Part shown: positions 6,804 through 12,989 of the stretch, piece by piece
Numbering within the stretch: the stretch's first letter is position 1
Layout: every line of letters starts with the position of its first letter
Source of the DNA: Ornithoclostridium sp949298505
GTDB taxonomy: Bacteria; Bacillota; Clostridia; Christensenellales; UBA3700
Assembly: GCA_949298505.1 (NCBI GenBank)
Contig: CASFWW010000039.1
Span: 1 to 13,003, forward strand
Reading direction: 5' to 3'
DNA length: 13,003 bases
Position numbers and translations under genes: made by a program
The notes under the pieces: generated by a model
What the model saw: only the letters and a program-made list of their open reading frames with translations
What the model was told of the DNA's origin: nothing
The model's database searches: none

Positions 6804-7790
6804 TCACCTCTTAGATACGGTCAGTATTTTTGCGACCGCCATATTCAGCGCGCTTTCGTCCGAGATCGCGCCGCTTTTGAATTTGTATTCGAGTTCGTAA
6901 AGATATTCGACAAGACCCTTGAGCCTGACGACGTATCCGGGGATCGCCTTCTTGTTCTGCTCTATCCTGCGCCTGTTGAACGCGACCGCCTTGACGGACA
7001 TGTCTATCGCCTTTGACTCCTGCTCGTCCGGAAGATCGCTGATCGCCATATGAAAGATCTTGCGGTACGCCGACGTTATGCTGTAAAGCAGTTTGACGGG
7101 GGATTCGCCTTTCGAGCGGAAACTCGCAAGCACCGCCAGCCCCTGTTCGGTCTTCCCGTCCGTAAACGCGGAAGTCATCTCGAAGGTCTTGTATTCTATA
7201 TCCGCAGAAACGAGCTGTTCCACGTCGTTTTCACTGATCTCGCACCCGACGTCGGCATATGCCGTGAGTTTACGCGATTCCTCGACCATCCTGCCGAGAT
7301 CGCCTCCGCAGTATGCGTACAGCTTGGACAGCGCGCCGTCTCTCGCTGACGCTCCGCTCTCGCGGATCATCGCCCCTACGTAGGCTTTCGCCTCGCTCTC
7401 CGTGACGGTGTTGCAATCCACGACCACGCATTTCTGAGCGATCTTCAGATAGTTCTGCCCCTTGTCGTCGATCAGAAGTATTGCCGTGTCCGCAGGATCG
7501 GAAACGTAATCCTCAAGCAGCTTCTTCTCCCTTTCAGCAAGATCTTTCTGCCGTCTGAGATATACCACCTTCCTGCCGCCGAACATGCTGACCGTGCTCA
7601 GCCCGGCGACTACCCAGGACATATCGTCGTCGTCCCCGTACTCCTCAAGGCACATGTCCCGCGCTTCAGGAGGAACGGTCTCCTGCAAAGCGCGTACGAC
7701 TTCGCGGCGGACGTATCCGTCGCTGCCCTTAAGCAGATATACCGGCGCCGGATTTTCCACGCCGTTTATCAGAAGATCGACCGCTCTCAC
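6804..7790 (-). CDS. holA: DNA polymerase III delta subunit
   Basis: The delta subunit is part of the clamp loader and opens the sliding clamp ring. The 328-residue protein shows the family layout: an N-terminal AAA+-like domain beginning PVYLLKGSDGYVRREVVRAL, FGGRKVVYLRR, LLIDDKGQNYLKIA, a middle CGGDLGRMVEESRKLTAY helix region and a C-terminal helical collar ending NMAVAKILTVSKR. The frame contains an ATG at 7802, but the best Shine-Dalgarno GGAGG (7800-7796) lies inside that extension and 5 nt before a GTG at 7790, so I use the GTG. That places the start in a 4-bp GTGA overlap with the comEC stop, a sign of translational coupling. comEC followed by holA is a common order in Bacillota. Confidence 0.93.
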   Translation of the reverse strand: MRAVDLLINGVENPAPVYLLKGSDGYVRREVVRALQETVPPEARDMCLEEYGDDDDMSWVVAGLSTVSMFGGRKVVYLRRQKDLAEREKKLLEDYVSDPADTAILLIDDKGQNYLKIAQKCVVVDCNTVTESEAKAYVGAMIRESGASARDGALSKLYAYCGGDLGRMVEESRKLTAYADVGCEISENDVEQLVSADIEYKTFEMTSAFTDGKTEQGLAVLASFRSKGESPVKLLYSITSAYRKIFHMAISDLPDEQESKAIDMSVKAVAFNRRRIEQNKKAIPGYVVRLKGLVEYLYELEYKFKSGAISDESALNMAVAKILTVSKR

Positions 7791-9919
7791 GCAAACCTCC
7801 ATTTGTTCGTCTTTATTATTCTATCACCATCCGTCCAAAAGGTAAAGTCAGACGGCAAACAATTCTTTCCGCCCGCAACGTATCCGCTTTGGCTGACAAG
7901 ATACTTTGCTCCGTCCGGGATCTCGGTCAGCCACGGACAGATCACGACGTCGCTTACGGGAGAACTGCGCGCCGCTTCCGGATATGCGGTCAGAAGAAGA
8001 TCCGTCCCGCCCAGATACACCGACGTGTAAGTCGCCGTACAGATCACCGAAGCGTTGAAAGTAAGCTCCACAAGCCCCGAATAAACGACCCCTTCGGCAT
8101 AGTCGCAGTAAAGCGTCGCGTCTCCGAACGCCGCGCAATATTCGCGGTATACCTCAGCCTCTTCCGCAGTAAGTTCGTAAGTCACGACAAAGTCCACTTT
8201 CCTCAGTCTGTTTTTCTCCATCGCCTCAAGCGCCGCTTCAGCAGCATATTCGTCCAGCTCTCCTTCGAAGATCAGAAAATCCCCTTCGCTCCGACTCTGC
8301 ACAAGCGCTCCCGCGCATCCGTAAGAGGAAAAACACGTGACCTTGTTTTCGTACGACAGCATGCCGGCATTCTGCACAACTACCGCGGCAATAAAGCATA
8401 TAACCAACACGGACGCGCAAATTTTCTTCGCGATGAGCGGCACCGCGCTTATCGAAGAAAGCGCAGTCGCCGCCGCCAGCCACAGCACTATCGTCGCCCA
8501 GCTGAAGTTGAAATACACCGCCGGAAAGTTGACCCCGGCAAGCAGACCTATCAGTTCAGCCGCCGCCGTAAACGGCAGAGAAACGACTGAGATCACGAAG
8601 CCGAAATGCGGTATGAACGCAAACGGAAGCGTGAAAATATACAGAGGGAAAAACACCCCCGCCGCCGGCACTATCAGGCAGTTTGCCAGCGCGAAGACAA
8701 GCGAAACGTCTCCGAAAACGTATATCATCAGCGGCATCAGAGTAACGTTCGCGGCGATCGTCGCGGACAACGCGCCTGCTATCGGCGCCGGGATCCTGAC
8801 CTTTACCATCGCCTTTTTTAGCGGCGCGGCGAACAGGATCAGCCCGTAAACCGCGAGAAAACTCATCAGAAATCCCACCGAATAGAGGTTGAACGGCGAA
8901 ACGAAAAGAAGTATTATCGCCGCCAGGCTCATCCCGGAAAGTCTGTCGTATCTCAATCCGCAAAGCCCGGCGATCATGCCGGTGACGACCATCAGCGCCG
9001 CGCGGACGGACGACTGAGAAAACGCGCACAGCGCGCAGACCGCCGCGAGCGCAACCGTGACCGTAACACTCCTCACCCAGACCGGAGCGCGCAGTTTTTT
9101 CAGCAATAAAAACAAAGCGCCGGCAACCATGCCGACGTGAAGCCCTGAAACCGCAAGCAGATGCGCAGTTCCGGTATACGAAAAATCGCTCATTACGCTT
9201 TCGTCAATCACAGACGAATCCCCGAAGAGCATCGCGTACATGAAGCGCGCGCTTTTATCGGGCGCGTTTTCAGAGAGTTTCCCGGCGACCGCCTTTTTGA
9301 TTTTGTCGAAAAAACCGAGTGACTCCCCCGTCTTTTCTATCTCGCCTGCCTCCTCGTCATCCGTGTGCGTGATCTCGTAGATTATGCCGTCCGCAAGCGC
9401 GGAAGCCTTGTAAGGGGTCGTTATGTCTGCCGAAACCGTCGTCACCGTGCCCACGAAAGTTATCACGTCGCCTTCGTAAAAATCTCCCGCCGCCAGCGTT
9501 GCGCTGTAAAACCCGGCTTTTCCTTCCGCCTTCTGCCCGCCTATCGTAAGGTCGGTCAGCACTACGGTGTCGGAATCCACTTTTCCGCTAAGATCGCTTG
9601 AGTTTCCCACTTCGATTTTGCCTGTTATAAGCACGTCTTTTGCGAATATCTCTTTCCTTTCAAGCGACGCGTTCGCATATCCCGCCGCCGCCAGCCCAAA
9701 AGCTATCCCGACGGCAAAACTCACGCAGAATACGACCGCGGACTTCATCGCCTGCCTGTTCTTCTTGTACAGCGCGACCGAGAGCGCCGCCGCGACCGTA
9801 AACGCAAGCGCGGCAACCGTGACCGGCAACCACAGATCGGTGAGTATAATAAAAGAAATCCCTACAATCATTCCTGCAAGGGTTGTAGGGAAAATCCTCA
9901 AATTCGCGATTTTCTTCAT
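7787..9919 (-). CDS. comEC: ComEC/Rec2-type DNA uptake channel protein with a degenerate C-terminal domain
   Basis: ComEC forms the inner-membrane channel for transforming DNA. The 710-residue protein has N-terminal membrane helices, an OB-like DUF4131 region (about 95-185), then the Competence domain with the signature HLLAVSGLHVG (253-263) and about eight further membrane segments, and a soluble tail from about 527. In most homologues the tail is a metallo-beta-lactamase-like nuclease domain with a THxHxDH motif. Here the equivalent strand reads FVVTYELTAEEAEVY and no histidine cluster is visible, so metal binding is probably lost. The ATG at 9919 has no clear Shine-Dalgarno, so the start is less certain; it is 28 bp after ppa. 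An 8-bp inverted repeat (9860-9867 with 9883-9890) lies in the 5' coding region. Whether the cell is competent cannot be judged. Confidence 0.93.
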   Translation of the reverse strand: MKKIANLRIFPTTLAGMIVGISFIILTDLWLPVTVAALAFTVAAALSVALYKKNRQAMKSAVVFCVSFAVGIAFGLAAAGYANASLERKEIFAKDVLITGKIEVGNSSDLSGKVDSDTVVLTDLTIGGQKAEGKAGFYSATLAAGDFYEGDVITFVGTVTTVSADITTPYKASALADGIIYEITHTDDEEAGEIEKTGESLGFFDKIKKAVAGKLSENAPDKSARFMYAMLFGDSSVIDESVMSDFSYTGTAHLLAVSGLHVGMVAGALFLLLKKLRAPVWVRSVTVTVALAAVCALCAFSQSSVRAALMVVTGMIAGLCGLRYDRLSGMSLAAIILLFVSPFNLYSVGFLMSFLAVYGLILFAAPLKKAMVKVRIPAPIAGALSATIAANVTLMPLMIYVFGDVSLVFALANCLIVPAAGVFFPLYIFTLPFAFIPHFGFVISVVSLPFTAAAELIGLLAGVNFPAVYFNFSWATIVLWLAAATALSSISAVPLIAKKICASVLVICFIAAVVVQNAGMLSYENKVTCFSSYGCAGALVQSRSEGDFLIFEGELDEYAAEAALEAMEKNRLRKVDFVVTYELTAEEAEVYREYCAAFGDATLYCDYAEGVVYSGLVELTFNASVICTATYTSVYLGGTDLLLTAYPEAARSSPVSDVVICPWLTEIPDGAKYLVSQSGYVAGGKNCLPSDFTFWTDGDRIIKTNKWRFA

Positions 9920-9947
9920 TAGTAAAAATTGGGTTTAAGGTTTTGAC

Positions 9948-10487
9948 TCAGTGCTCGTCTTTCAGGAAGATGTCCTTGTAGCTGTCGATCGCCTTCTGTA
10001 TCACCTCGAGCGTCTTGTCTTTGCTATACATCTCAAGAACCTTCATCGTCTTGCCTTCAAGCTGTTTGTATACGCCGAAGAAATGCTTGATCTCCGCAAT
10101 GATGTGCGGCGGCAGATCGGTGATGTCCTGATAACAGTTCCACGTCGGCTCCTTGAACGGAACGGCGACCACCTTTATGTCCTCCGCGCCGTCGTCGATC
10201 ATCGTGATGTGCCCGATCGGGTAACACCTGACCAGCGAAAGACTGCTGATCGCTTCGCTGCAAAGCACCAGAACGTCGAGCGGGTCTCCGTCGTCCGCGT
10301 ACGTGCGCGGTATGAACCCGTAATTCGCCGGATAGTGCGTGGACGTATACAGAATTCTGTCCAGGATCAGCATGCCCGTCTGCTTGTCCACTTCGTATTT
10401 GTTCTTGCTGCCTTTGGGGATCTCTATGACGCTTATGAAATCTTCGGGAGTGATTCTCTCCGGATTTATATCGTGCCAGATGTTCAT
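9948..10487 (-). CDS. ppa: Inorganic pyrophosphatase, family I
   Basis: This soluble Mg-dependent enzyme hydrolyses pyrophosphate to phosphate and drives biosynthetic reactions forward. The 179 residues match the usual bacterial length. Visible family I features are IPKGSKNKYE (23-32), YPANYGFIP (52-60), DDGDPLDVLV (65-74, holding the metal-binding Asp triad D66, D68, D71), IDDGAEDIKVVAVP (97-110) and HFFGVYK (135-141). The ATG at 10487 follows a GGGAAGGG-type Shine-Dalgarno. It is the first gene of the leftward ppa-comEC-holA unit. Its leader of about 80 nt contains a GCCGG/CCGGC hairpin near 10520-10533; I see no known riboswitch in it. Confidence 0.97.
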   Translation of the reverse strand: MNIWHDINPERITPEDFISVIEIPKGSKNKYEVDKQTGMLILDRILYTSTHYPANYGFIPRTYADDGDPLDVLVLCSEAISSLSLVRCYPIGHITMIDDGAEDIKVVAVPFKEPTWNCYQDITDLPPHIIAEIKHFFGVYKQLEGKTMKVLEMYSKDKTLEVIQKAIDSYKDIFLKDEH

Positions 10488-10575
10488 ATTTCCCTTCCCT
10501 CACCTTTTTGATTGCGCCTGAAAGCCGGACCCGGCGTTTCCGCCCTGTTCGACCTTTTCCGCGCTTTATAAATTA

Positions 10576-10604
10576 ATTATACAATATAACTTTTGTAAAA
10601 TCCA
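10576..10604 (-). promoter_or_regulatory. Likely ppa promoter
   Basis: On the minus strand a perfect TATAAT (10581-10576) lies 17 nt after TGGATT (10604-10599). The -35 is weak but the spacing is ideal and the region is strongly AT-rich. It is the only good promoter ahead of the ppa-comEC-holA-membrane protein-lipoprotein run. Confidence 0.6.
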
Positions 10605-10643
10605 TATAAAAAAGAAATTTTTTTATAAACAATTTTCAATCCA

Positions 10644-10672
10644 TTGCAAAAGCGCCCGTTCTGTGTTAAGAT
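10644..10672 (+). promoter_or_regulatory. Promoter of tRNA-Leu
   Basis: TTGCAA (10644-10649), a 17-nt spacer and TAAGAT (10667-10672) end 19 nt before the first base of the mature tRNA. It is divergent from the ppa promoter. Confidence 0.75.
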
Positions 10673-10691
10673 AAAACACACAAAACCGCTC

Positions 10692-10778
10692 GCCGAAGTG
10701 GTGGAACTGGCAGACGCGCCGGACTCAAAATCCGGTGATGGCGACATCGTGCGGGTTCAAGTCCCGCCTTCGGCACCA
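10692..10778 (+). tRNA. tRNA-Leu(CAA)
   Basis: The 87-nt gene folds as a class II tRNA. The acceptor GCCGAAG (10692-10698) pairs with CTTCGGC (10768-10774). The anticodon stem is CCGGA (10719-10723) with TCCGG (10731-10735) around loop CTCAAAA, giving anticodon CAA at 10726-10728, which reads UUG. A long variable arm follows, and the T arm is GCGGG/CCCGC with loop TTCAAGT. The CCA end is encoded (10776-10778). It stands alone and faces away from ppa. Confidence 0.98.
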
Positions 10779-10822
10779 ATACCAGCGTAAGTTGAACCAT
10801 TCAGCTTACGCTGGTATCTTTT
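10779..10822 (+). terminator. Intrinsic terminator of tRNA-Leu
   Basis: A perfect 13-bp stem (10779-10791 with 10805-10817) starts at the base after CCA and is followed by CTTTTG. The loop contains TTGAACCAT. Confidence 0.85.
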
Positions 10823-10968
10823 GTCAAGGTGCCGGGCTTTAACCGTGAGCCATAATATAGTGCCGCATTAACAAAACCTACGCCGGCGAACGGTGCAGAA
10901 AATGCAAGCAGTAACATTGCTTATCTTAACAACTCTCTTTGCATTTTCTTTTCGCGTAAGCGAAAGCC
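10823..10968. other. Gene-free segment between tRNA-Leu and its 3'-end duplicate
   Basis: No open frame with a credible start is present. I see one AAAATGCAA/TTGCATTTT pairing (about 10907-10946) and a short GCGTAAGCG hairpin (about 10954-10962). Nothing resembles the 5' part of a tRNA. Confidence 0.6.
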
Positions 10969-11006
10969 CCCGCCTTCGGCACCACTTCAAGCCTAAATTG
11001 AACCAT
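10969..11006 (+). repeat. Direct repeat of the tRNA-Leu 3' end (att-like)
   Basis: CCCGCCTTCGGCACCA (10969-10984) repeats exactly the tRNA T-arm/acceptor 3' end at 10763-10778. After a partly conserved 13-nt stretch (about 8 of 13 matches) TTGAACCAT (10998-11006) repeats 10792-10800 at the same 206-bp offset. The copy has no tRNA 5' half. Such a layout fits a past integration into the tRNA 3' end, or a segmental duplication of the tRNA end with its terminator. Confidence 0.7.
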
Positions 11007-11037
11007 CGGGAAAATGCGTTCGTTTAGGCTTTTTGTT
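10989..11037 (+). terminator. Second terminator, downstream of the tRNA 3'-end duplicate
   Basis: AAGCCTAAA (10989-10997) pairs with TTTAGGCTT (11023-11031), followed by TTTTGTTTT. It occupies the place equivalent to the tRNA-Leu terminator. Confidence 0.7.
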
Positions 11038-11135
11038 TTGCCTTTTATCGCAGATACATTTCGATTCCAATCTTTACTATCAACGGCTTTTTGTTCTGAA
11101 TTTCGCTAACGATTTTACCTTTACCGGAGTAAAAC

Positions 11136-11158
11136 AAAAAGCCCTGACTTTCGTCAGG
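11136..11158 (-). terminator. Minus-strand terminator-like hairpin
   Basis: In minus-strand RNA CCTGAC-GAAA-GTCAGG is followed by GCTTTTTGTTTT. No gene between it and the sigma-like gene's own terminator explains it, so it may be a relic or a second terminator. Confidence 0.6.
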
Positions 11159-11181
11159 ACTCTTCGTCGTCGGGTTGTTTT

Positions 11182-11273
11182 ACTTGTATAAAACCAAGCG
11201 CACGCCTAACTGCCATTTTATGGTCAGACTTGTATCAAGACAAGCGCATGTCTAATTGTCAAACAGCATTTTG
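11182..11273. repeat. Tandem 46-bp repeat with core AAGCGCA[CT]G[CT]C
   Basis: Two units start with ACTTGTAT at 11182 and 11228. They share AAGCGCACGCCTAACTGCC versus AAGCGCATGTCTAATTGTC. The 46-bp period is not a multiple of three, so it is not a coding repeat. A third related copy lies at 12369-12400. The rest of 11040-11280 has no gene. Confidence 0.65.
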
Positions 11274-11280
11274 GAGCATA

Positions 11281-11311
11281 AAAAAAAACGGAGCTTTTTA
11301 CGGCTCCGTTT
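11281..11311 (-). terminator. Intrinsic terminator of the sigma-like gene
   Basis: AAACGGAGC (11286-11294) pairs with GCTCCGTTT (11303-11311), and on the minus strand it is followed by a run of at least eight T. It begins 3 bp after the stop codon. Confidence 0.88.
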
Positions 11312-11314
11312 AAG

Positions 11315-11935
11315 TCAATCTAATTCTTCGTAAACCTTACGACATTTCTGTTGAATTCTATCTCGTCTTCTCCATACGTTAGAGCGGTCTATTTTTAACG
11401 TGTCCGCTATGTCAACAAAACGCATACCTGCTATATAGCAATCCAGAGTCTGTCTTTCGCCTTTGGATAGCTTCATTTTGCGTATTATCTTGGCGCATTT
11501 CTTGAAGGATTCTTCCGTATCGTCTTTGAAGAAGTCCTGCTCGTAGCAATCTGTTTTTATATAGATTTCCCTTGTGTTTCTGCTGAAAAGCCATCTCTTG
11601 TAAATCTCGTTGCTAACAACTCGGCTGCACAGTCTGTATAACGTAACAAGTTTACCTGTCTTCGGATCTTCGCATAAATCCAATACACGTTCACCGAAAT
11701 GCTCGCATAAAAAGCAAATAGCCGCCTGAGCTAAGTCGTATCCGTCTGTAATTATATAACCGGGTACGTTTTTATAGTTGATGTCTCTTACAAGTCCGAC
11801 ATACACGCTTCTTGGCACTTTGATAAGCACCAATTTCTGCACCGTTTTCAGAGCAATAAGTTCTCCGATCTGCATTACGTTACTAGGGGTGATCTTCTCC
11901 TCAAATACATCGTAACAGTTTCTTTTTGTTTCCAT
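11315..11935 (-). CDS. Sigma-70 region-4-like regulator (mobile-element type)
   Basis: The 206-residue protein starts METKRNCYDVFEEK at an ATG preceded by GGAGG with 8-nt spacing; the frame is open further upstream to 12286 but that part has no ribosome binding site and overlaps strong inverted repeats. The C-terminal 154-203 (LSKGERQTLDCYIAGMRF and following) has the helix-turn-helix form of sigma-70 region 4 with a basic recognition helix (SNVWRRRDRIQQK). The N-terminal part contains GYDLAQAAICFLCEH (65-79), a block I associate with sigma-like proteins carried on integrative elements of Clostridia. I see no clear region-2 -10 recognition motif, so it may be a regulator rather than a full sigma factor. 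It has its own terminator and a structured leader, stands alone, and is near an att-like repeat. Confidence 0.8.
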   Translation of the reverse strand: METKRNCYDVFEEKITPSNVMQIGELIALKTVQKLVLIKVPRSVYVGLVRDINYKNVPGYIITDGYDLAQAAICFLCEHFGERVLDLCEDPKTGKLVTLYRLCSRVVSNEIYKRWLFSRNTREIYIKTDCYEQDFFKDDTEESFKKCAKIIRKMKLSKGERQTLDCYIAGMRFVDIADTLKIDRSNVWRRRDRIQQKCRKVYEELD

Positions 11936-11943
11936 TTTCTTTA

Positions 11944-11996
11944 CCTCCGAAAATATATTTGCCTTTCGGCAGGTAAGAAAAGGAACATAAGCCGAA
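11944..11996 (-). promoter_or_regulatory. Structured leader and ribosome binding site of the sigma-like gene
   Basis: On the minus strand TGCC-GAAA-GGCA (11971-11960) lies just upstream of GGAGG (11948-11944). A TTCGG at 11996-11992 can pair instead with the CCGAA that forms part of that hairpin, so two folds exclude each other. A similar layout occurs at 12959-12989 on the plus strand. Confidence 0.45.
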
Positions 11997-12047
11997 TTGA
12001 GGTAAAGATAAATTTTAATTACTATACGAAAGTCAACGGGAAAAAGG

Positions 12048-12098
12048 AAAATCCTTGCCTTAATGCTTGTATAATTAGAACATCTGAACAAGGATTTT
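12048..12098. promoter_or_regulatory. 10-bp inverted repeat around a TATAAT box
   Basis: AAAATCCTTG (12048-12057) is repeated inverted as CAAGGATTTT (12089-12098). Plus-strand TATAAT lies between them at 12070-12075, without a good -35. It may be an operator or promoter for a rightward transcript that would reach the small frame at 12131. Confidence 0.4.
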
Positions 12099-12130
12099 AC
12101 GCCGTTTACTTTCGGGAGGATTATGGGACA

Positions 12131-12190
12131 ATGCCAAACGAAAAGGCAAATTCGGAGGAAAAGAAAAACCGTAAGACAAATTGCACATAA
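12131..12190 (+). CDS. Possible 19-residue leader peptide or small ORF
   Basis: A very short frame reads MPNEKANSEEKKNRKTNCT. GGGAGG at 12114-12119 lies 11 nt upstream, slightly long, and a TATAAT is 55 nt upstream. A different frame with ATG at 12123 runs to 12332 but its Shine-Dalgarno spacing is only 3 nt. The peptide is hydrophilic and Lys/Asn-rich with no family I recognise. It may be a truncated gene start or noise. Confidence 0.25.
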   Translation: MPNEKANSEEKKNRKTNCT

Positions 12191-12228
12191 TCTGCAAATA
12201 AGATGTTCGGATAAGGTACGCAATAAAC

Positions 12229-12309
12229 CGGAAAATAAGCGAAAGGGCGAAAAGCGGAGAAATGCCCAAAGCGGTTCAGCGGGCATCTCCGCTCGCCCTC
12301 GCTTTTCCG
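12229..12309. other. Long hairpin with A-rich bulges on one arm
   Basis: The right arm (12281-12309) pairs with the left arm (12229-12267) in blocks CGGAAAA, GCGA, GGGCGA, GCGGAGA and TGCCC. The blocks are complete (29 paired bases) and the left arm has extra TAA, AA, AAA and AA between them. All unpaired bases sit on the left arm. The terminal loop is 13 nt. No T-run of terminator type follows. Confidence 0.75.
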
Positions 12310-12334
12310 TTTTGCGACCTTCCGGAGCTTAGCA

Positions 12335-12392
12335 GGCGTGCGCTTGTCTGGCGGAGCGTAGCGACGCCACTTGTCATAGACAAGCGCACGCC
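12335..12392. repeat. Perfect 15-bp inverted repeat enclosing a smaller stem
   Basis: GGCGTGCGCTTGTCT (12335-12349) is the exact reverse complement of 12378-12392. Inside, GGCG (12350-12353) can pair with CGCC (12365-12368). Its right arm belongs to the AAGCGCA[CT]G[CT]C repeat family seen at 11182-11273. Confidence 0.8.
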
Positions 12393-12417
12393 AAGGTGCC
12401 AAATTAGTTAAAACAAA

Positions 12418-12449
12418 AATCGGACTCGACGTTTTGCCGAAGTCCGATT
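12418..12449 (-). terminator. Intrinsic terminator of the BspA remnant
   Basis: AATCGGACT (12418-12426) pairs with AGTCCGATT (12441-12449), and on the minus strand TTTGTTTT follows. It lies about 28 bp after the stop codon at 12477. Confidence 0.8.
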
Positions 12450-12476
12450 GAATTATAAACAGCTACCCCTCTGTCT

Positions 12477-12689
12477 TTAACCGCGTTTCCAATAGTAACC
12501 TCTGTATTTATTCGTCAGATATTTTGCCGCGGTAGAAGAATCTGCAAGATTGGACGAAGAAATACTTGTGCCGATTGTTGCAGATGACGAATAAGAATAC
12601 CACCAACCTTGCGTATTTTCAAACGTAACGCTTTTAAGCGAACTGCAATTATAGAACGCACCTTTGTTTAACCCTGTTAGAACACCATA
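12477..12689 (-). pseudogene. C-terminal fragment of a BspA-type leucine-rich-repeat surface protein
   Basis: In one minus-strand frame the translation contains GAFYNCSSLKSVTFENTQGW, a typical LRR_5 repeat, followed by a Ser-rich segment and LADSSTAAKYLTNKYRGYYW, the usual C-terminal end of BspA-like proteins, then KRG and a stop. No ATG or ribosome binding site lies upstream in frame, and the LRR similarity stops abruptly near 12690, where an inverted-repeat segment begins. Full-length relatives are hundreds of residues long, so this is the 3' remnant of a gene that was truncated. Such proteins are secreted or surface-attached and thought to mediate adhesion. Confidence 0.75.
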
Positions 12690-12694
12690 TAAGA

Positions 12695-12776
12695 TTGCCG
12701 CCCGAAAAAATAGCGAATCAAACCTTATTTTTTAATGCCTTTCGTGGTGTCGTTGTACCACGGAATTAAGCGGCAA
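12695..12776. repeat. Stem TTGCCGC/GCGGCAA enclosing an inner hairpin
   Basis: TTGCCGC (12695-12701) pairs with GCGGCAA (12770-12776). CGTGGT/ACCACG (12743-12748 with 12757-12762) is nested inside. It starts where the BspA fragment loses similarity. Confidence 0.55.
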
Positions 12777-12918
12777 GTCAACGGAAAAAATTATTGCAGA
12801 AACCATAAAAAGAAAGGACAGTCATACTCGATCAAGAGTGTGGCTGTTCTTTTATTATTCCGTGATTGCAATCAAGCTCGACAAACCGACGCAATAATTT
12901 TTTCTTTGTCGTTGACTT
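12775..12918. repeat. Inverted-repeat element with a 17-bp central hairpin
   Basis: AAGTCAACGG-type sequence at 12775-12797 recurs inverted at 12891-12918 (9 + 14 matching bases, with a small insertion in one arm). Inside is a 17-bp hairpin (12813-12829 with 12836-12852, loop GATCAA) with three G-U pairs in plus-strand RNA, followed by TTATTATT, and a perfect palindrome TGATTGCAATCA (12863-12874). No protein is encoded. It could be a small MITE-like element or a structured RNA. Confidence 0.6.
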
Positions 12919-12989
12919 CCGAGAGGCTGCACTTGCAGGCTGACCGATTCGTGCTTCATTCGGTGGTCCTTAGCCACTGCCGAAAGGCA
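12910..12989 (+). promoter_or_regulatory. Leader-like module at the right edge
   Basis: CGTTGACTTCCG (12910-12921) is followed by TTCGG (12959-12963) and the GAAA-loop hairpin TGCC/GGCA (12978-12989). The same order is found on the minus strand upstream of the sigma-like gene. It may lead a gene that begins right of the window. Confidence 0.4.

Noticed and set aside
7791..7802. ATG start for holA at 7802
   Set aside because: The extension would contain the GGAGG that serves the GTG at 7790, and the GTG gives a standard 4-bp overlap with comEC.
10823..10984. Second tRNA gene ending in CACCA
   Set aside because: Only the 3' end matches; no D arm, anticodon arm or 5' acceptor strand can be found upstream.
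11182..11273. Integron attC site (GCCTAAC resembles the RYYYAAC core)
   Set aside because: The two core-like motifs are in direct, not inverted, orientation and no matching GTTRRRY partner or integrase is present.
11936..12286. N-terminal extension of the sigma-like protein, and a 93-residue minus-strand ORF at 12121-12402
   Set aside because: Both lie over strong inverted repeats, have no ribosome binding site, and are hydrophobic low-confidence frames.
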